Below are positions 5,991-6,144 of a stretch of DNA of 6,144 bases, one piece after another (positions within the stretch are counted from its first letter, which is position 1; the number at the start of each line of letters is the position of its first letter). The position numbers and the translations under genes are program-made. The DNA is taken from assembly GCA_027024125.1 (NCBI GenBank), contig JALVSV010000151.1:1-6144 (forward strand), in the 5' to 3' direction. The notes under the pieces are model-generated. The model saw nothing but the letters and a program-made list of their open reading frames with translations, was not told the origin of the DNA and made no database searches. This stretch comes from Methylothermaceae bacterium (GTDB lineage Bacteria > Pseudomonadota > Gammaproteobacteria > Methylococcales > Methylothermaceae).

Positions 5991-6144
5991 TTAATCTGGA
6001 AGGAGGCCGTAACGATAGGCCAGGCGGGTCAACTCGGCACTCGTTCTGACATTGAGTTTGGATTTGATCGAAGTAAGATAATTGGCGACCGTTTTGCCGC
6101 TCAAATGAAGCTCGGTGGCGATTTCATGGTTGGTATGGCCCAAG
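5991..6144 (-). CDS. LuxR/NarL-type transcriptional regulator, C-terminal HTH (5' end outside window)
   Basis: The last 50 codons of a minus-strand gene run from the right edge to a TAA at 5993-5991. They translate to the second half of a LuxR (GerE) helix-turn-helix: GHTNHEIATELHLSGKTVAN, then YLTSIKSKLNVRTSAELTRL, and YRYGLLPD at the end. The conserved EIA, L.LS..TV and KL.V...AEL.R positions are all present. Such domains usually sit behind a receiver domain (NarL/FixJ response regulators) or a ligand-binding domain; the N-terminal part is outside the window, so the subclass cannot be read. The stop is 82 bp from the receptor ATG on the same strand, so the protein could regulate or be co-transcribed with the receptor. 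This frame is short only because the window cuts it. Confidence 0.9.
   Translation of the reverse strand, partial: LGHTNHEIATELHLSGKTVANYLTSIKSKLNVRTSAELTRLAYRYGLLPD

Overview
The window reads like a chromosomal segment of a gammaproteobacterium of roughly even base composition. Family content supports this: a DUF1631 protein, a single-domain PilZ protein, RimI, and a signal-peptide-bearing TonB-dependent receptor. An intergenic inverted-repeat element also fits; its unspliced translation (GAYMEVFTAF) resembles repeat-derived 'hypothetical proteins' that I remember from Methylococcales and other gammaproteobacteria. That taxonomic hint is from memory and was not checked.

Layout. (1) Positions 3-1652 on the plus strand hold the 3' part of a DUF1631-family gene, whose frame is open to the left edge. 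(2) It meets, tail to tail with an 8-bp overlap, a minus-strand pair: rimI (about 2587-2036) followed by a small PilZ gene (1986-1645). (3) Positions 2641-3577 form a region of about 940 bp with no confident gene. It contains a large hairpin-forming repeat (2706-2805), two intrinsic terminator hairpins and a few tiny low-confidence ORFs. (4) Positions 5908-3578 on the minus strand encode a complete TonB-dependent outer-membrane receptor. (5) At the right edge, 6144-5991 on the minus strand is the DNA-binding tail of a LuxR/NarL-type regulator, 82 bp upstream of the receptor and on the same strand.

How the genes work together. Two themes are visible. The left side pairs a canonical cyclic-di-GMP receptor domain (PilZ with RxxxR and NxSxxG) with a DUF1631 protein whose C-terminus has a PilZ-like pattern but lacks those motifs. 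The PilZ gene is probably co-transcribed with the ribosomal-protein acetyltransferase RimI. The right side is a candidate regulator-plus-transporter unit, in which a LuxR-type protein may control uptake of an unidentified substrate. The receptor carries an unusually acidic, cysteine-containing insert in a predicted surface loop. I see no CRISPR array, rRNA, tRNA, integrase or transposase. The most notable items are the repeat element, the acidic receptor loop, the linked regulator and a possible 30-residue peptide gene placed just before a terminator.
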